Positions 45,306-54,452 of a stretch of DNA of 64,000 nt are shown here, piece after piece. The DNA comes from Moraxella sp. (lineage in GTDB: Bacteria; Pseudomonadota; Gammaproteobacteria; Pseudomonadales; Moraxellaceae). The stretch covers positions 31,260 to 95,259 of the forward strand of contig JAUNDZ010000005.1 in assembly GCA_030525825.1 (NCBI GenBank), given 5' to 3'. Under the pieces are notes generated by a model that saw only the letters and a program-made list of their open reading frames with translations, searched no databases and had not been told where the DNA came from. Numbering within the stretch: the stretch's first letter is position 1; each line of letters begins with the position of its first letter. The position numbers and the translations under genes are program-made.

Positions 45306-45701
45306 TTAGGGATTGGTTTGGGGGTGGGCTGTCAAAGCCATGATGTCCATCACCCCAAATGGGTAGCATAAAAGGCGTGTCGGTGTGATAAGCACAGGTA
45401 TCATCATACCAAAGACGGCAAAAGCTCGGTGGTCTGGGTCGATGATGTCCGCCAAATCAAGAATCCGTAAGGGTGGTAGCGGTGTGGTGCGGCTGGCATA
45501 TTGATGCAGGCGATGGGCGTCATCGCACAGATGACAGCCGTCTGTGCCGAGCAAATACCACACAAAATCTGTACTTGTGATGCCAAATAAAGACAATAAA
45601 TCTTGATAAAACTGCCGATACTCATCAGCACCGATGGCATCTAGGGCGAATCGGTCGTGGGTAAGACGGTCTAACTGGTTGATAAAATTGTCATTATTCA
45701 T
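45306..45701 (-). CDS. Glutaredoxin-like (DUF836) protein
   Basis: A 131-residue protein. Residues 48-125 follow the DUF836/glutaredoxin-like pattern: WYLLGTDGCHLCDDAHRL with a CxxC pair, LDLADIIDPDHRAFAVFG, then MMIPVLITP containing the cis-Pro, and a short C-terminal helix. The N-terminal 45 residues are extra and of unknown role. Start at 45701 (MNNDNF); the frame is open upstream but hydrophobic and not family-like. It is divergent from mtgA. Confidence 0.7.
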   Translation of the reverse strand: MNNDNFINQLDRLTHDRFALDAIGADEYRQFYQDLLSLFGITSTDFVWYLLGTDGCHLCDDAHRLHQYASRTTPLPPLRILDLADIIDPDHRAFAVFGMMIPVLITPTRLLCYPFGVMDIMALTAHPQTNP

Positions 45702-45834
45702 AGAAAATTCATACAGAAAAATACCAAAAATGGTGTAAAATAAACCCAAACATCGGCAATAAGCCAGATGACACAACATAAAATCAAGACAATCAGTCAA
45801 GATTGTCATTATAGCGTAAAAAAAGGCTGATAGG

Positions 45835-46509
45835 GTGTTAAAGAAAATCATTCGTTGGGCGTTGGGGCTGACGCTTGCTATTTTTATTGGCTTTCATGCT
45901 GTGGTGGCTGTACTGCTTGGTGTGGGCAGATTTGTGCCTGTAACAGAATCGGCATTCATGATGGCACATCGCATCGGCGGCGGTAGCGTACAGCAGACTT
46001 GGGTGGGTTATGATGACATCGCCAAGCCTGTCAAGCAAGCCGCCATCGCCAGTGAAGATGCTAGATTTATCCAGCATCACGGCTTTGATTTTGAGAGTAT
46101 CGAGCGTGCTATTAAGACCAACGAAGCACAAGGGGCAATCTCGATGGGGGGTTCGACCATCAGTCAGCAGCTTGCCAAAAACTTATTTTTGACATCGCAT
46201 CGCTCATACATCAGAAAGGCAGAAGAAGCCATCATCGTGGTGATGATGGAAGGCATCTGGGATAAAAAGCGGATTTTGGAAGTGTATTTGAATGTCGTGG
46301 AGTTTGGCGATGGCATCTACGGCATCGAAGCGGCGGCAAGGCATTATTATGGCAAATCCGCCAAACAGCTAAACCGTGAGCAAGCGGCACTACTCATCAG
46401 TATGCTGCCTAATCCTAAGTATTTTCAAAAAAACAAAAACGCCAAACGACTGCGTAATAAACAGCGAATCATCTTAGGTCGTATGAATTCGGCGGTATTG
46501 CCCAATTAG
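45835..46509 (+). CDS. mtgA: Monofunctional peptidoglycan glycosyltransferase
   Basis: A 224-residue GT51 enzyme that polymerises lipid II into glycan strands. An N-terminal membrane helix (residues 5-28) is followed by the GT51 motifs: AIASEDARFIQHHGFD with the catalytic Glu, GGSTISQQLAKNLFL, and RILEVYLNVVEFGDGIYGIEAAARHYYGKSA. The start is GTG at 45835 after TAGG. No transpeptidase domain is attached. Confidence 0.94.
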   Translation: MLKKIIRWALGLTLAIFIGFHAVVAVLLGVGRFVPVTESAFMMAHRIGGGSVQQTWVGYDDIAKPVKQAAIASEDARFIQHHGFDFESIERAIKTNEAQGAISMGGSTISQQLAKNLFLTSHRSYIRKAEEAIIVVMMEGIWDKKRILEVYLNVVEFGDGIYGIEAAARHYYGKSAKQLNREQAALLISMLPNPKYFQKNKNAKRLRNKQRIILGRMNSAVLPN

Positions 46510-46633
46510 CCAAGCAAACTTAGCTAAGCATAGCCACTTCATAGCTAGCGATACCATGATGGGGCTACGATGGTCGTTACAGCCATAAGACATAGATTTA
46601 AGACAAGTAAGCAACACACCAACGGAGAGCAGC

Positions 46634-48832
46634 ATGACAACAAGAACAGCCAACAGCGAGAGCATCGAACAGCAAGCCATGCAAAGCGTGCTAGGAACAG
46701 TACCACCGCCAGCCCAGCTGACCAAGATTACCCCCATCATGAATGAAGTGGGTGGCTTTACGCCTGAATGCTACATCAATCGTGATTTATCCACCCTAAG
46801 ATTTCAGCTTAGAGTGTTGGCACAGGCGGTCAATCCCCGTCATCCGCTGCTTGAAAGAATGTTCTTTTTGACGATTTTTTCATCGAACATGGACGAGTTT
46901 TTTGAGATTCGTGTGGCAGGGCTGCTCCAAAAAATGAAAAATGGCGACAAAAGCAGCAGCTTAGATGGTCGAAAGCCGTCTGAGATTTTGGCGGAGATCA
47001 GTCGGGTGGCTCATCGTGCGGTTGATGAGCAGTATCGTATCTTAAATGAAGAGATTCTACCAGAGCTTGCCAAGTCTGACATTCGCTATTTAAAGCGTCA
47101 TGAACTCACCGACGCCCAAAAAGCATGGATGCGAGAGTATTTTTTTAATCAAGTATTGCCCGTATTGACGCCAATCAGCATCGACCCTGCACACCCATTC
47201 CCCAGAGTGGTGAACAAATCCTTAAACTTCATCGTCAGCCTAGAAGGTAAAGACGCCTTTGGTCGAGACATTAATCGTGCCATCGTGCCCGCCCCCCGTT
47301 CACTGCCTCGTGTGATTCGTCTGCCAGATGAGCTGACGGGGGGTAAAGACCATCACATCATGCTGTCGGCGGTGATTCATGAGCATGTGGGTGAATTGTT
47401 CTTGGGTATGAAAGTAACGGGCTGTCATCAGTTCCGCTTAACCAGAAATGCCGATTTGGCGTTGTCTGATGATGTTGAGGATTTGGCAAAGGCACTAGAA
47501 GGCGAGCTGGACAATCGTCGTTTTGGGCATAAAGTGCGTCTTGAAGTAACGACCAACTGCCCCAAAGAGACCTATGAGTTTTTACTCCAAGAATTTGAGC
47601 TGGAAGAAAGCCAGTTGTACCGAGTCAATGGTCCTGTGAATCTGACTCGTATGCTGACGAGCTTTGATAAGCCTGAATTAAAATTCACGCCATTTGTGCA
47701 CGCCATTCCTAAGGCGTTTCGTGGCATGGAGACGGTGCGAGTCGCCAAAGATGATGCATCGATGTTTAATGCCATCAAAAAACAAGATGTCTTGGTGCAT
47801 CATCCCTTTGAGTCATTCGCCCCTGTGGTGAATCTTTTGTGGCAAGCGGCAAATGACCCCGATGTGCTTGCCATCAAGCAGACCATCTATCGCTCAGGCA
47901 CCAACTCTGAAATCGTCCAAGCCCTAGCCGCTGCCGCTCGTAACGGCAAGGAAGTAACGGCTGTCATCGAGCTTCGAGCCAGATTTGATGAAGCCAGCAA
48001 CATTGCTGTGGCAAATATGCTTACTGACGCAGGGGCGGTGGTGGTGTATGGTGTGGTCGGCTATAAGACGCACGCCAAGCTCATGCTCATCGTCCGCCGT
48101 GAAGGGGATAAAATTCGCCGTTATGCACATCTGGGTACGGGCAACTATCATGCTGGCAATGCCAAGGCTTATACCGATTATGGGCTGTTTACCGCCAATA
48201 AGCAGATTTGTGAAGATGTGCATGGCGTGTTCGTTCAGCTGACAGGCATGGGCAGACCGATGCCGTCGCATCAGATTTTGCACGCACCTTTTACCTTGCA
48301 TGATGGCTTGATGCAGATGATTGATGATGAAATTCATCACGCCAAAAACGGCAAAAAAGGACGCATTATCATGAAGTGCAATGCCATCACCGAACGCCAA
48401 ATCATCAATAAGCTCTACGAAGCGAGCATCGCAGGCGTTGAGATTGACTTGATTATTCGTTCGATTTGCTGTCTGCGTCCGCAGGTTGAGGGCTTGTCCG
48501 AGAACATCCGAGTGCGTTCGTTGGTGGGTCGATTCTTGGAACACACCCGAGTGTACTATTTTGGCAATGACAAAGAAAACGGCGGTCAAGAACGGCTGTT
48601 CTGTTCTAGTGCTGACCTGATGGATAGAAACCTGTTACACCGTGTGGAAGTGGCGTTTCCGATATTAGACAAAAAGCTGTTTAAACGCATCTATGAAGAT
48701 GGACTGGTCAATTATCTAAATGACAATGTGCAGGCATGGGAGCTTGATGGGCGTGGCGAGTGGAATCAGGTGCATCATGACAAGCACATCCATGATGCAC
48801 AGCAATTATTATTGGAGAAAATCTGTCTATGA
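46634..48832 (+). CDS. ppk1: Polyphosphate kinase 1
   Basis: A 732-residue enzyme making polyphosphate from ATP. Marks: [19 protein letters not shown] at the start of the core, [37 protein letters not shown], and [24 protein letters not shown] with the phospho-accepting His, then the C-terminal HxK-like domain with [16 protein letters not shown]. About 40 extra N-terminal residues relative to E. coli. ACGGAGAGCAGC is the ribosome-binding site. Overlaps ychJ by 4 bp. Confidence 0.97.
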   Translation: MTTRTANSESIEQQAMQSVLGTVPPPAQLTKITPIMNEVGGFTPECYINRDLSTLRFQLRVLAQAVNPRHPLLERMFFLTIFSSNMDEFFEIRVAGLLQKMKNGDKSSSLDGRKPSEILAEISRVAHRAVDEQYRILNEEILPELAKSDIRYLKRHELTDAQKAWMREYFFNQVLPVLTPISIDPAHPFPRVVNKSLNFIVSLEGKDAFGRDINRAIVPAPRSLPRVIRLPDELTGGKDHHIMLSAVIHEHVGELFLGMKVTGCHQFRLTRNADLALSDDVEDLAKALEGELDNRRFGHKVRLEVTTNCPKETYEFLLQEFELEESQLYRVNGPVNLTRMLTSFDKPELKFTPFVHAIPKAFRGMETVRVAKDDASMFNAIKKQDVLVHHPFESFAPVVNLLWQAANDPDVLAIKQTIYRSGTNSEIVQALAAAARNGKEVTAVIELRARFDEASNIAVANMLTDAGAVVVYGVVGYKTHAKLMLIVRREGDKIRRYAHLGTGNYHAGNAKAYTDYGLFTANKQICEDVHGVFVQLTGMGRPMPSHQILHAPFTLHDGLMQMIDDEIHHAKNGKKGRIIMKCNAITERQIINKLYEASIAGVEIDLIIRSICCLRPQVEGLSENIRVRSLVGRFLEHTRVYYFGNDKENGGQERLFCSSADLMDRNLLHRVEVAFPILDKKLFKRIYEDGLVNYLNDNVQAWELDGRGEWNQVHHDKHIHDAQQLLLEKICL

Positions 48833-49281
48833 AGTGTCCTTGTGGTGATGGATTGTATGATGACTGCTGCAAACCCTTGCATGACGGCAGATATGCCAAT
48901 GATGCCAAAGAGCTGATGCGGTCTCGTTATACGGCATTTTGTCTAAAAAATGTGGATTATATCATCAAGACAACCGCCCCCAGTCAGCAGCCTTTATTAG
49001 ATAAGACGGCATTGTCAGTGTGGGCAGATGAGATGAATTGGGTGGGGCTTGATGTCATCAGCCACACACCAAAGGTCGGCAAACATCACGCCCAAGTGCA
49101 TTTTTGTGCATATTTTGATAATGGTCAAGGCAAGCAAGTGCATGATGAGCTGTCCACCTTTGTCAAGACAAATGGCGTGTGGTATTTTCTTGACCCAACC
49201 GTACCAAAACCCACTAATAAGCAGCCGTGTCTGTGTGGCAGCGGGGCGAAGTTTAAGGCGTGCTGTGGCAAGTTTTTATAA
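48829..49281 (+). CDS. YchJ-family protein with two SEC-C motifs
   Basis: A 150-residue UPF0225 protein. Zinc-binding SEC-C-like motifs stand at both ends: [12 protein letters not shown] near residue 3 and [13 protein letters not shown] near 135. The middle is an NTF2-like fold ([24 protein letters not shown]). The family's role is not settled. The ATGA overlap with ppk1 shows translational coupling. Confidence 0.9.
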   Translation: MKCPCGDGLYDDCCKPLHDGRYANDAKELMRSRYTAFCLKNVDYIIKTTAPSQQPLLDKTALSVWADEMNWVGLDVISHTPKVGKHHAQVHFCAYFDNGQGKQVHDELSTFVKTNGVWYFLDPTVPKPTNKQPCLCGSGAKFKACCGKFL

Positions 49282-49331
49282 AAATTTGCCAAAAGTTGGC
49301 TGTATTGGCAGATTGTGCCGCTTTTGTGGCG

Positions 49332-49361
49332 AAAAAGGTGTATAATAGCACCTTTTTTTTG
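49332..49361 (+). terminator. Terminator after ychJ, overlapping a -10 box for thiI
   Basis: AAAAGGTG / CACCTTTT closes the loop TATAATAG and is followed by T8. The loop itself is a perfect TATAAT, 39 bp before the thiI ATG. Confidence 0.6.
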
Positions 49362-49379
49362 TGCCGATTTAAGCAGATT

Positions 49380-50831
49380 ATGAAATTTATCGTTAAGCTA
49401 TTTCCCGAAATCATCATGAAAAGCGACTCGATTCGCAAGCGTTTTGTAAAAGTATTGACAGGAAATATCAAAAATATCCTAATTCGCCATGATGAGCGGG
49501 TGCGTGTGATTCGTCATTGGGACTTTTTGGAAGTGTGCTTTGATGATGATGCGTTGCATGATGTGCTGCTTGATGAGCTGGTGCGGATTCCGGGCATTCA
49601 TCATATCTTGACGGTGGAGGAGTCGCCATTTAGTGATTTGCATGATATTTTCTTGCAGACTTTGGTGAAGTTTGGCGATGAGCTAGAAAATAAGACTTTT
49701 TGTGTGCGTGTCAAGCGGCGTGGTCGGCATGAGTTCGACTCGATGGAGGTCATGCGATATGTGGGCGGTGGTCTAAATCAACACATCGCAAGTGCCAAAG
49801 TCCAACTAAAAAACCCTGATGTTGTCGTAAGACTTGAAATCGACCATGACAAACTGCTATTCATCAAAAGTCGTCATGAGGGTATCGGCGGTTTTCCCAT
49901 CAGTACCCAAGAGGATGTACTGTCGCTCATCTCTGGCGGCTTTGATTCTGCGGTGGCGAGCCATCTGTTCACCAAGCGTGGCAGTCGTGTGCATTATGTG
50001 TTTTTTAATCTGGGTGGCAAGGCACACGAGATGGGCACAAAACAGATGGCGTATCAGCTATGGCAACGCTATGGCTCATCGCATAAGGTGAGATTTATCA
50101 CGGTAGATTTTGAGCCTGTGGTCGCTGAGATTCTCACCAAGATTGATGATGGGCAAATGGGCGTGGTGCTAAAACGCATGATGGTGCGTGTGGCAAGCAC
50201 CATCGCCAAGCACCACCGCATCGAGGCATTGGTAACAGGTGAAGCACTTGGGCAGGTGGCAAGCCAGACGCTGACCAATCTGCATATGATTGACAAAGCG
50301 AGCGAAGTGCTGATTTTAAGACCGCTCATCACGCACAACAAGCCAGACATCATCAGCATGACCGAACAGATTGGCGTGGCAGACATCGCCAAATCCATGC
50401 CTGAATTCTGCGGTGTCATCTCAAAAAATCCAACCGTCAAGGCGGTGGAGCATAAGATATTGGCGACCGAGGCGAATTTTGATTTTTCGGTGCTAGATAG
50501 AGCCATTGATACAGCGATTTCTATCGATATTCGAGACATTGCCAATGACAGTCAAGAGGAATATAAGGTCGAGACGGTGTCATCTGTACTGCCTGATGAA
50601 GTGGTGCTAGACATTCGCTCGCCCGATGAGAGCGAGGACAGTCCGCTTGATATGGCAGGCGTGATACAGTTGCCTTTTTATCGGCTTGGCAGCAGCTTTG
50701 GCGAGCTTGACCAAAATAAAACCTATCTGCTGTACTGCCAGCGTGGCGTGATGAGCCGACTACAAGCGGTGCATCTACACCAAAAAGGCTTTCATAATAT
50801 CAAGATTTTACAACTGACAACATCTAAATAA
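49380..50831 (+). CDS. thiI: tRNA 4-thiouridine synthetase ThiI
   Basis: A 483-residue enzyme that transfers sulfur from IscS persulfide to U8 of tRNA and, through its rhodanese domain, to ThiS for thiamin. Order: ferredoxin-like N domain, THUMP (about 60-165), a PP-loop ATPase ([21 protein letters not shown]) and a C-terminal rhodanese domain with the active Cys in [14 protein letters not shown]. Start at 49380 ([10 protein letters not shown]) is the family start; the frame is open 120 bp upstream into ychJ. Confidence 0.96.
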   Translation: MKFIVKLFPEIIMKSDSIRKRFVKVLTGNIKNILIRHDERVRVIRHWDFLEVCFDDDALHDVLLDELVRIPGIHHILTVEESPFSDLHDIFLQTLVKFGDELENKTFCVRVKRRGRHEFDSMEVMRYVGGGLNQHIASAKVQLKNPDVVVRLEIDHDKLLFIKSRHEGIGGFPISTQEDVLSLISGGFDSAVASHLFTKRGSRVHYVFFNLGGKAHEMGTKQMAYQLWQRYGSSHKVRFITVDFEPVVAEILTKIDDGQMGVVLKRMMVRVASTIAKHHRIEALVTGEALGQVASQTLTNLHMIDKASEVLILRPLITHNKPDIISMTEQIGVADIAKSMPEFCGVISKNPTVKAVEHKILATEANFDFSVLDRAIDTAISIDIRDIANDSQEEYKVETVSSVLPDEVVLDIRSPDESEDSPLDMAGVIQLPFYRLGSSFGELDQNKTYLLYCQRGVMSRLQAVHLHQKGFHNIKILQLTTSK

Positions 50832-50869
50832 TACCATCACATAAGCAACCATGAATAAGGCAAAAACTC

Positions 50870-51403
50870 ATGACGAACGAACTCATCAAATCTTCCATCA
50901 AATCCATCCCCGACTGCCCAAAAGCAGGGGTAACATTTAGAGACATTACTTCATTACTTGAAAATCCAGCGGCATTTAAGGCAGTTATAGATGCCATTGT
51001 CGCCCAATACCAAGATAAAGGCATTAGTAAGATTGTCGGTACGGAGTCTCGTGGCTTTATCTTTGGCGCACCTGTGGCATTGGCACTGGGCGTGCCGTTT
51101 GTGCTGGTGCGTAAACCAAACAAACTACCCCGAGCCACCATCGCCCAGTCCTATGCCCTAGAATATGGCGAAGACACACTAGAAATCCATACCGATGCCA
51201 TCGTTGCCGATGATAATGTACTCATCATTGATGACCTGCTTGCCACAGGCGGTACGGTAGATGCGACAGTCAAGCTCATTCGCCGTCTGGGTGGGCAGGT
51301 GTCGCATGCTGCCTTTGTGATTTGGCTAAATGGCTTGGGCGGAGATGATAAGCTACGACAAGCTGGCGTGGAGCCGTTTTCGTTGGTGAGCTTTGAAGAA
51401 TAG
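50870..51403 (+). CDS. apt: Adenine phosphoribosyltransferase
   Basis: A 177-residue purine salvage enzyme. [21 protein letters not shown] and [31 protein letters not shown] are diagnostic, and [21 protein letters not shown] is the PRPP-binding loop. Length is standard. Confidence 0.97.
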   Translation: MTNELIKSSIKSIPDCPKAGVTFRDITSLLENPAAFKAVIDAIVAQYQDKGISKIVGTESRGFIFGAPVALALGVPFVLVRKPNKLPRATIAQSYALEYGEDTLEIHTDAIVADDNVLIIDDLLATGGTVDATVKLIRRLGGQVSHAAFVIWLNGLGGDDKLRQAGVEPFSLVSFEE

Positions 51404-51434
51404 CTAGTGCTTAATGCTAAGCAAAAAGACAGCT

Positions 51435-51462
51435 AAAGGGCGACTGACTGTTGCTCTTTTTT
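51435..51462 (+). terminator. Terminator of apt
   Basis: AAAGGGCGAC pairs, with two G-U pairs, with GTTGCTCTTT; T6 tail. Confidence 0.75.
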
Positions 51463-51530
51463 CCTAAGGCAAGGTTAATGATGTCATGCTATTTGTGTAG
51501 ATTTTGCTATCGCTTTTTTGGCAATTGTAT

Positions 51531-51536
51531 TATAAT
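51531..51536 (+). promoter_or_regulatory. -10 element of the Sel1-repeat gene
   Basis: TATTATAAT 32 bp before the start codon. No well-spaced -35 box is visible. Confidence 0.35.
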
Positions 51537-51567
51537 AACTTAAAGCAACTCAATCTAAGGAAATAAT

Positions 51568-52209
51568 ATGAAACTTGCACACACCTTATCCACCATTGCT
51601 TTGGCGTGCAGTCTGATCGTCTCTGCCCCTGCACTGGCGGATGATCTTGGTAAAGCTATAGAATATATCGAGCAGGAAAATTATACCCGAGCCCTCCCTA
51701 TATTGAAACGACTGGCAGGGAAAGGAGATGCGGAAGCTCAGTCGATGTTGGGTTATATGTATAGTGAGGGGCAGGGTGTAAAACAAAATGATGAGTTGGG
51801 CGTATCTTGGTATCGTAAAGCTGCTACACAGGGAGAAGTGAATGCTCAATATCAGTTGGGCATGATGTATTATGAAGGACGAGGAGTTAAACAAGACTAT
51901 GCCCAAGCCGTGAGCTGGTATCGTAAAGCCGCTGCACAGGGGGATGCAGATGCTCAAACTGGTTTGGGCGATATGTACCATGAGGGACTGGGTGTCCGTA
52001 AAAGCTATAGTGAGGCGATGGCATGGTATCAAAAAGCCTATGCACAAGGTAATGCATACGCCGCCTATAACATCGCTGTGCTGTATGACAATGGCGATGG
52101 CGTGCGTCAAAATAAAAAAGAAGCCAAAGAATGGTACGGCAAAGCCTGTGATTTAGGGTATCAAGCAGGCTGTGATGAGTCTAAAAATCTTGCTAAGCAA
52201 GGCTACTGA
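51568..52209 (+). CDS. Exported Sel1-repeat (SLR) protein
   Basis: A 213-residue secreted protein. Signal peptide residues 1-24 (cut after APALA). Four to five Sel1/TPR-like repeats of 36 residues follow, each with the G-MY-EG-GV pattern: MLGYMYSEGQGVKQN, LGMMYYEGRGVKQDY, LGDMYHEGLGVRKSY, IAVLYDNGDGVRQNK. Repeats 2 and 3 are closely similar at DNA level, suggesting recent duplication. SLR proteins act as scaffolds in the periplasm. Strong AAGGAAATAAT ribosome-binding site. Confidence 0.88.
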   Translation: MKLAHTLSTIALACSLIVSAPALADDLGKAIEYIEQENYTRALPILKRLAGKGDAEAQSMLGYMYSEGQGVKQNDELGVSWYRKAATQGEVNAQYQLGMMYYEGRGVKQDYAQAVSWYRKAAAQGDADAQTGLGDMYHEGLGVRKSYSEAMAWYQKAYAQGNAYAAYNIAVLYDNGDGVRQNKKEAKEWYGKACDLGYQAGCDESKNLAKQGY

Positions 52210-52293
52210 TGTTGGTATGTCTTGATGATGCAAGTTTTATAAAAGGCGGTTATTATGCCACCTTTGCTTTGATAAACAAGATGATTGATGGTG

Positions 52294-52425
52294 TATACTA
52301 AACGAACCTAAAAACTGGTACAAAAACCGTTCGCCCCAAGCTTGCCTGCAGGTGAGTGTCCGTTATGGTTCGACAAGCTCACCACGAACAAAAAGTCATA
52401 ACAATTTTGAAGTTCGGTTAGTATA
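52294..52425. mobile_element. MITE-like element with 30-bp terminal inverted repeats
   Basis: The left end (from 52294, TATACTAAACGAACCT...) and the right end (to 52425, read inverted TATACTAACCGAACTT...) match at about 23 of 30 positions. The outermost TA could be a TA target duplication, giving an element at 52296-52423. Inside is a second inverted pair (GTTCG-5-AGCTTG against CAAGCT-5-CGAAC, 52329-52387). There is no coding capacity. It ends 2 bp beyond the xth stop codon. It resembles the Correia-type elements of Neisseria in organisation. Confidence 0.6.
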
Positions 52426-52427
52426 GA

Positions 52428-53459
52428 TTAAGCAATCGCATAATCAATAATCACAGGTGCATGATCGGAAAACCACTCATCTTTATACACCCACGCCCCC
52501 AGCGTCCGCTCCGCCCAGTCTGGCGAGCAGGCTTGGTAGTCGATACGCCAGCCCACATTCTTGGCACGGGCTTGCCCACGATTTGACCACCAAGAATACA
52601 CATCGGCTTCCTTACGCACCACACGAAAGGTATCCACATAGCCTAATTCATCATAAATATGGTCGAGCCATGCTCGCTCGTGTGGCAGACAGCCAGAGGC
52701 TTTTTGGTTGCCAGACCAGTTTTTGATGTCGATTTTTTTATGTACGATATTATAATCACCACACACGATGACTGATTTGTTGTCATCTCGCCAGCGTTTT
52801 AAAATCGCTTTATATTCTTCTAAAAATAAATCCTTGCGTGCTTGTGCATCTTCACCAGATGAACCTGAAGGTAGATATAATGATGAAATAAAAACAGGGT
52901 GTGCAAGCCCGTATGCTGTCAAATCAAACTCAGCGGTGATAAATCGCCCCTGTGTATCAGCCAGCTCAAAGCCTAAGCCTGTCGTGATATTTTTAATGGG
53001 CAATCGACTATAAATCGCTGTACCCGCATAACCTGCCTTTTGAGCAGGAAATAAATGGGCATACCAGCCTTCGGGTTTAAATTTATCCGTCCATTGTTCG
53101 TGTGTGAGTCGGGTTTCTTGCATACAGACCACATCTGCTTCACTGGTGGCAAGCCAGTCAAATAAGCCTTTCTTTTCGCTTGCTCGCAAACCATTCACAT
53201 TAATGGAAATCACACGCAGGATATGTCTGTCGCCATGTACCGACTTGGTTGGAATGATGTCATTGGTGGTGGCGATGAGTTTGGCGTTGTCTGCCTTTGG
53301 GGCGTTGCCGATGACCGTTTTGGCGATGGTTTTTGGTTTGATGGTTTTGTCCGTTTGGCTTGTGTTGGTATTGGCAGTATTGATGATTTCGTTGGTTTGG
53401 TCGGCTGGTTTTTTATTTAAGATGGATTTTGGTTTGTTTAGGATGGATTTGACAGTCAT
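52428..53459 (-). CDS. xth: Exonuclease III family AP endonuclease with N-terminal extension
   Basis: The C-terminal 250 residues are a complete ExoIII-type nuclease: RVISINVNGLRASEKKGLFDWL, VCMQETRL (metal Glu), VCGDYNIVHKKIDI (catalytic Asp/Asn), NVGWRIDYQ and the final DHAPV His. It cleaves at abasic sites in base-excision repair. About 90 N-terminal residues are Lys/Asn/Thr-rich, unlike the catalytic domain, and include a near repeat SILNKPKSILNKKPA. The start is uncertain: ATG 53459 and 53531 both lack a clear ribosome-binding site, and a GTG at the RVISIN position (about 53180) would give the family's usual length. Confidence 0.85.
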   Translation of the reverse strand: MTVKSILNKPKSILNKKPADQTNEIINTANTNTSQTDKTIKPKTIAKTVIGNAPKADNAKLIATTNDIIPTKSVHGDRHILRVISINVNGLRASEKKGLFDWLATSEADVVCMQETRLTHEQWTDKFKPEGWYAHLFPAQKAGYAGTAIYSRLPIKNITTGLGFELADTQGRFITAEFDLTAYGLAHPVFISSLYLPSGSSGEDAQARKDLFLEEYKAILKRWRDDNKSVIVCGDYNIVHKKIDIKNWSGNQKASGCLPHERAWLDHIYDELGYVDTFRVVRKEADVYSWWSNRGQARAKNVGWRIDYQACSPDWAERTLGAWVYKDEWFSDHAPVIIDYAIA

Positions 53460-53537
53460 GGTGTTTTTATCGGGTTGGTCAGTGGATTGGTTGAATTGAG
53501 GAAAATGCGGAATGCTAGGCGGATAAACCATTAGTAA

Positions 53538-53564
53538 ATATCGTGATGTTTGTCATCACGATAT
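53538..53564. promoter_or_regulatory. Perfect 11-bp inverted repeat between the FabR-like gene and xth
   Basis: ATATCGTGATG-TTTGT-CATCACGATAT. No T run follows on the minus strand, so it is not a standard terminator; it may be an operator or RNA hairpin just ahead of xth. Confidence 0.45.
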
Positions 53565-53580
53565 GAACAATAAAAAGAAT

Positions 53581-54294
53581 TTAGTCGTCCAGTAGCGTCT
53601 CTTCGCTGGATTTCCAGTTGTATGCTCCGTATAGCAGCATCTGCATTTGACGGGTGCATCGGTGGAGCATGGCTTGTTTTTGTTCTTCTAGGTCGGTGGG
53701 TGGCGGGGTATGCTCACCGTCCTCGTCTAGGCTTGGCATGTAGGTCAATTCTAGCCAGTCAATAATCCAAGAAAAGGATAAATTGACTCCAATCTCTGCC
53801 AGCAGGTAGCGGTCTTCTTTGCCGATATGCTCAAAGGCAGGCTGCAATGCCAAATCATCGCCCATGATTTTGGCAAAAAACTTAATCTGTTCGCTGATGG
53901 CATGGCGTACCGCCTCCGAACCACCAAATCGCTCGCTGGCGATGAATTGCCAATAGCGGGGTTGTGCATCGACCGCCTTAAAAAATAGCTGTACGCTTTT
54001 GGCGATTTGTCGCTCAAAGCTGCGTTTTTTGCCCAGCTGCATATGCTCACGCAGTACCGCCATTGCCGAGCCAAGCTCATCTTCGACCAATGCCTTGCCC
54101 AGACTCTCCATGTCATCAAAATGACGATAAAAAGCCGTCGGCACCACGCCCACTTCTCGGGTTACTTGGCGTAAGCTGATGGAGCTATAACCTTGCCCCA
54201 TCATGCACAAGTCAAGCACGGCATTAAAAAAGGCTTGGCGAGTTTGGCGTTTTTTTTGCTCACGGGTGGCAGGTTTTTCTAGTTGCATGGGCAT
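53581..54294 (-). CDS. TetR-family regulator, FabR-like
   Basis: A 237-residue repressor. The N-terminal helix-turn-helix (GYSSISLRQVTREVGVVPTAFYRHFDDMESLGKALVEDEL) is close to FabR/DesT, which sense acyl-CoA saturation and control unsaturated fatty acid genes. The RSFERQIAKSVQLFFKAVDAQPRYWQFIASERFGGS region also fits that group. The start is set at 54294 (MPMQLEK), with ATG 54327 open upstream. No fatty-acid gene is adjacent, so the target cannot be read from context. Confidence 0.75.
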   Translation of the reverse strand: MPMQLEKPATREQKKRQTRQAFFNAVLDLCMMGQGYSSISLRQVTREVGVVPTAFYRHFDDMESLGKALVEDELGSAMAVLREHMQLGKKRSFERQIAKSVQLFFKAVDAQPRYWQFIASERFGGSEAVRHAISEQIKFFAKIMGDDLALQPAFEHIGKEDRYLLAEIGVNLSFSWIIDWLELTYMPSLDEDGEHTPPPTDLEEQKQAMLHRCTRQMQMLLYGAYNWKSSEETLLDD

Positions 54295-54411
54295 ATCCGT
54301 TGAATTGGGTGCAAAAATGATTGTCATCTGACAAATGCTGTATTATGAATAAAATCATGATGATTTTCAATCAATTTTATAAAATGTTGCATTTTTGCAC
54401 ATACGAGCAAC

Positions 54412-54439
54412 AAAAAAGCCAAGCCTAAATAGACTTGGC
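54412..54439 (-). terminator. Terminator of the His-rich lipoprotein gene
   Basis: Minus strand GCCAAG / CTTGGC with a 10-base loop and T6. Confidence 0.7.
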
Positions 54440-54452
54440 GATGTTTTTGTGA

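Noticed and set aside
46135-46160. G6 tract in mtgA (and a C6 tract in ppk1) as phase-variable repeat
   Set aside because: Too short for efficient slippage, and both encode conserved residues in intact frames.
47924-48589. 221-codon minus-strand frame inside ppk1
   Set aside because: Antisense to the conserved catalytic region of PPK1, which explains the open frame.
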